This document shows, one piece after another, positions 7,935-8,159 of a DNA stretch of 8,159 nt. Position numbers and translations under genes: made by a program. The notes under the pieces were generated by a model that worked only from the letters and a program-made list of their open reading frames with translations, ran no database searches and was not told the origin of the DNA. This DNA comes from an uncultured Eggerthellaceae bacterium (GTDB taxonomy: Bacteria; Actinomycetota; Coriobacteriia; Coriobacteriales; Eggerthellaceae), in assembly GCA_902497215.1 (NCBI GenBank), contig CABVEH010000047.1:1-8159 (forward strand). Direction: 5' to 3'. Position 1 is the first letter of the stretch. The number at the start of each line of letters is the position of its first letter.

Positions 7935-8159
7935 CTAGGCGTCTATGCCGATCTGCAGCGCCTGCTTGTTCTTGTCCTTCAGCCATTCCTTGCTGGGAGG
8001 GACGCTCTTGTCGATGGCCGCGTCCAGCGTCTCGCGGTCACAGAACCTGGTCATGTCCCAAAGCTTCCCTATGAGGACTATATTCGACAGGCCGTCGAGC
8101 CCGGCGTCCTGCGACAGCTTCGTTGCCGGAATGGCAGAAACCTCGACGCCGGCCGGGGC
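7935..8159 (-). CDS. 2-oxoacid:acceptor (ferredoxin) oxidoreductase gamma-type subunit, C-terminal end
   Basis: Only the last 74 residues are inside the window; the reading frame is open to the right edge and ends in TAG at 7937-7935. The visible sequence has VSAIPATKLSQDAGL, then LSNIVLIGKLWDMTRFCDRE, then AIDKSVPPSKEWLKDKNKQA, ending in LQIGIDA. The pattern N-(I/M)-V-x-(L/I)-G-x-L followed by a helix, then A(I/L)xxxVP..K, then a closing N-x-x-A-(L/F)-x-x-G is what the ends of the gamma subunits of pyruvate, 2-oxoglutarate, 2-oxoisovalerate and indolepyruvate ferredoxin oxidoreductases look like. Which substrate it serves cannot be told from this piece. Such enzymes are oxygen-sensitive and typical of anaerobes. 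The other subunits should lie to the right of the window. Confidence 0.8.
   Translation of the reverse strand, partial: APAGVEVSAIPATKLSQDAGLDGLSNIVLIGKLWDMTRFCDRETLDAAIDKSVPPSKEWLKDKNKQALQIGIDA

Overview
The window is GC-rich, and every gene I can support is on the minus strand, so it reads from right to left. It carries the first five genes of a de novo pyrimidine operon in the order pyrR-pyrB-pyrC-carA-carB. Upstream of the operon are the end of a 2-oxoacid:acceptor oxidoreductase subunit gene and a gene for a small membrane protein of unknown function. GC-rich codon use, a PyrR-led pyrBC-carAB operon without an obvious terminator-type attenuator, and an anaerobic-type oxidoreductase next door fit a high-GC anaerobic actinobacterium. 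Coriobacteriia (Eggerthella/Slackia-like) is my best guess, but it is an inference from style and not from a marker gene.

Layout in the direction of transcription. At 8159-7935 is the C-terminal end of an oxidoreductase gamma-type subunit. At 7910-7089 is a 273-residue protein with two membrane helices and a helical, TPR-like tail. Its stop codon touches a 134-bp composite palindrome (7088-6955) built from two inverted REP-like units. A candidate promoter (-35 at 6930-6925, -10 at 6907-6902) follows. Next comes a leader of about 100 nt with an excellent PyrR binding loop (6877-6862) and a hairpin that can hide the pyrR ribosome binding site. Then come pyrR (6795-6205), pyrB (6205-5255), pyrC (5271-3979) and carA (3986-2664), each overlapping the next by 1 to 17 nt. 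A 141-nt gap filled by a long imperfect palindrome separates carA from carB, which starts at 2522 and runs off the left edge with about the last fifth missing.

How it works together. CarA and CarB make carbamoyl phosphate from glutamine, bicarbonate and ATP. PyrB joins it to aspartate, and PyrC closes the ring to dihydroorotate. PyrR senses uridine nucleotides and is expected to repress the whole unit by binding the leader RNA. Because the leader has an SD-sequestering hairpin and no U-tract terminator, control is most likely translational, as described for mycobacterial PyrR, with the tight overlaps passing the effect down to carA. The two points most worth a second look are the palindromic insert breaking the operon between carA and carB, and the REP-doublet palindrome just upstream of the pyr promoter. 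A third is an insertion of roughly 34 residues inside the glutaminase domain of CarA.
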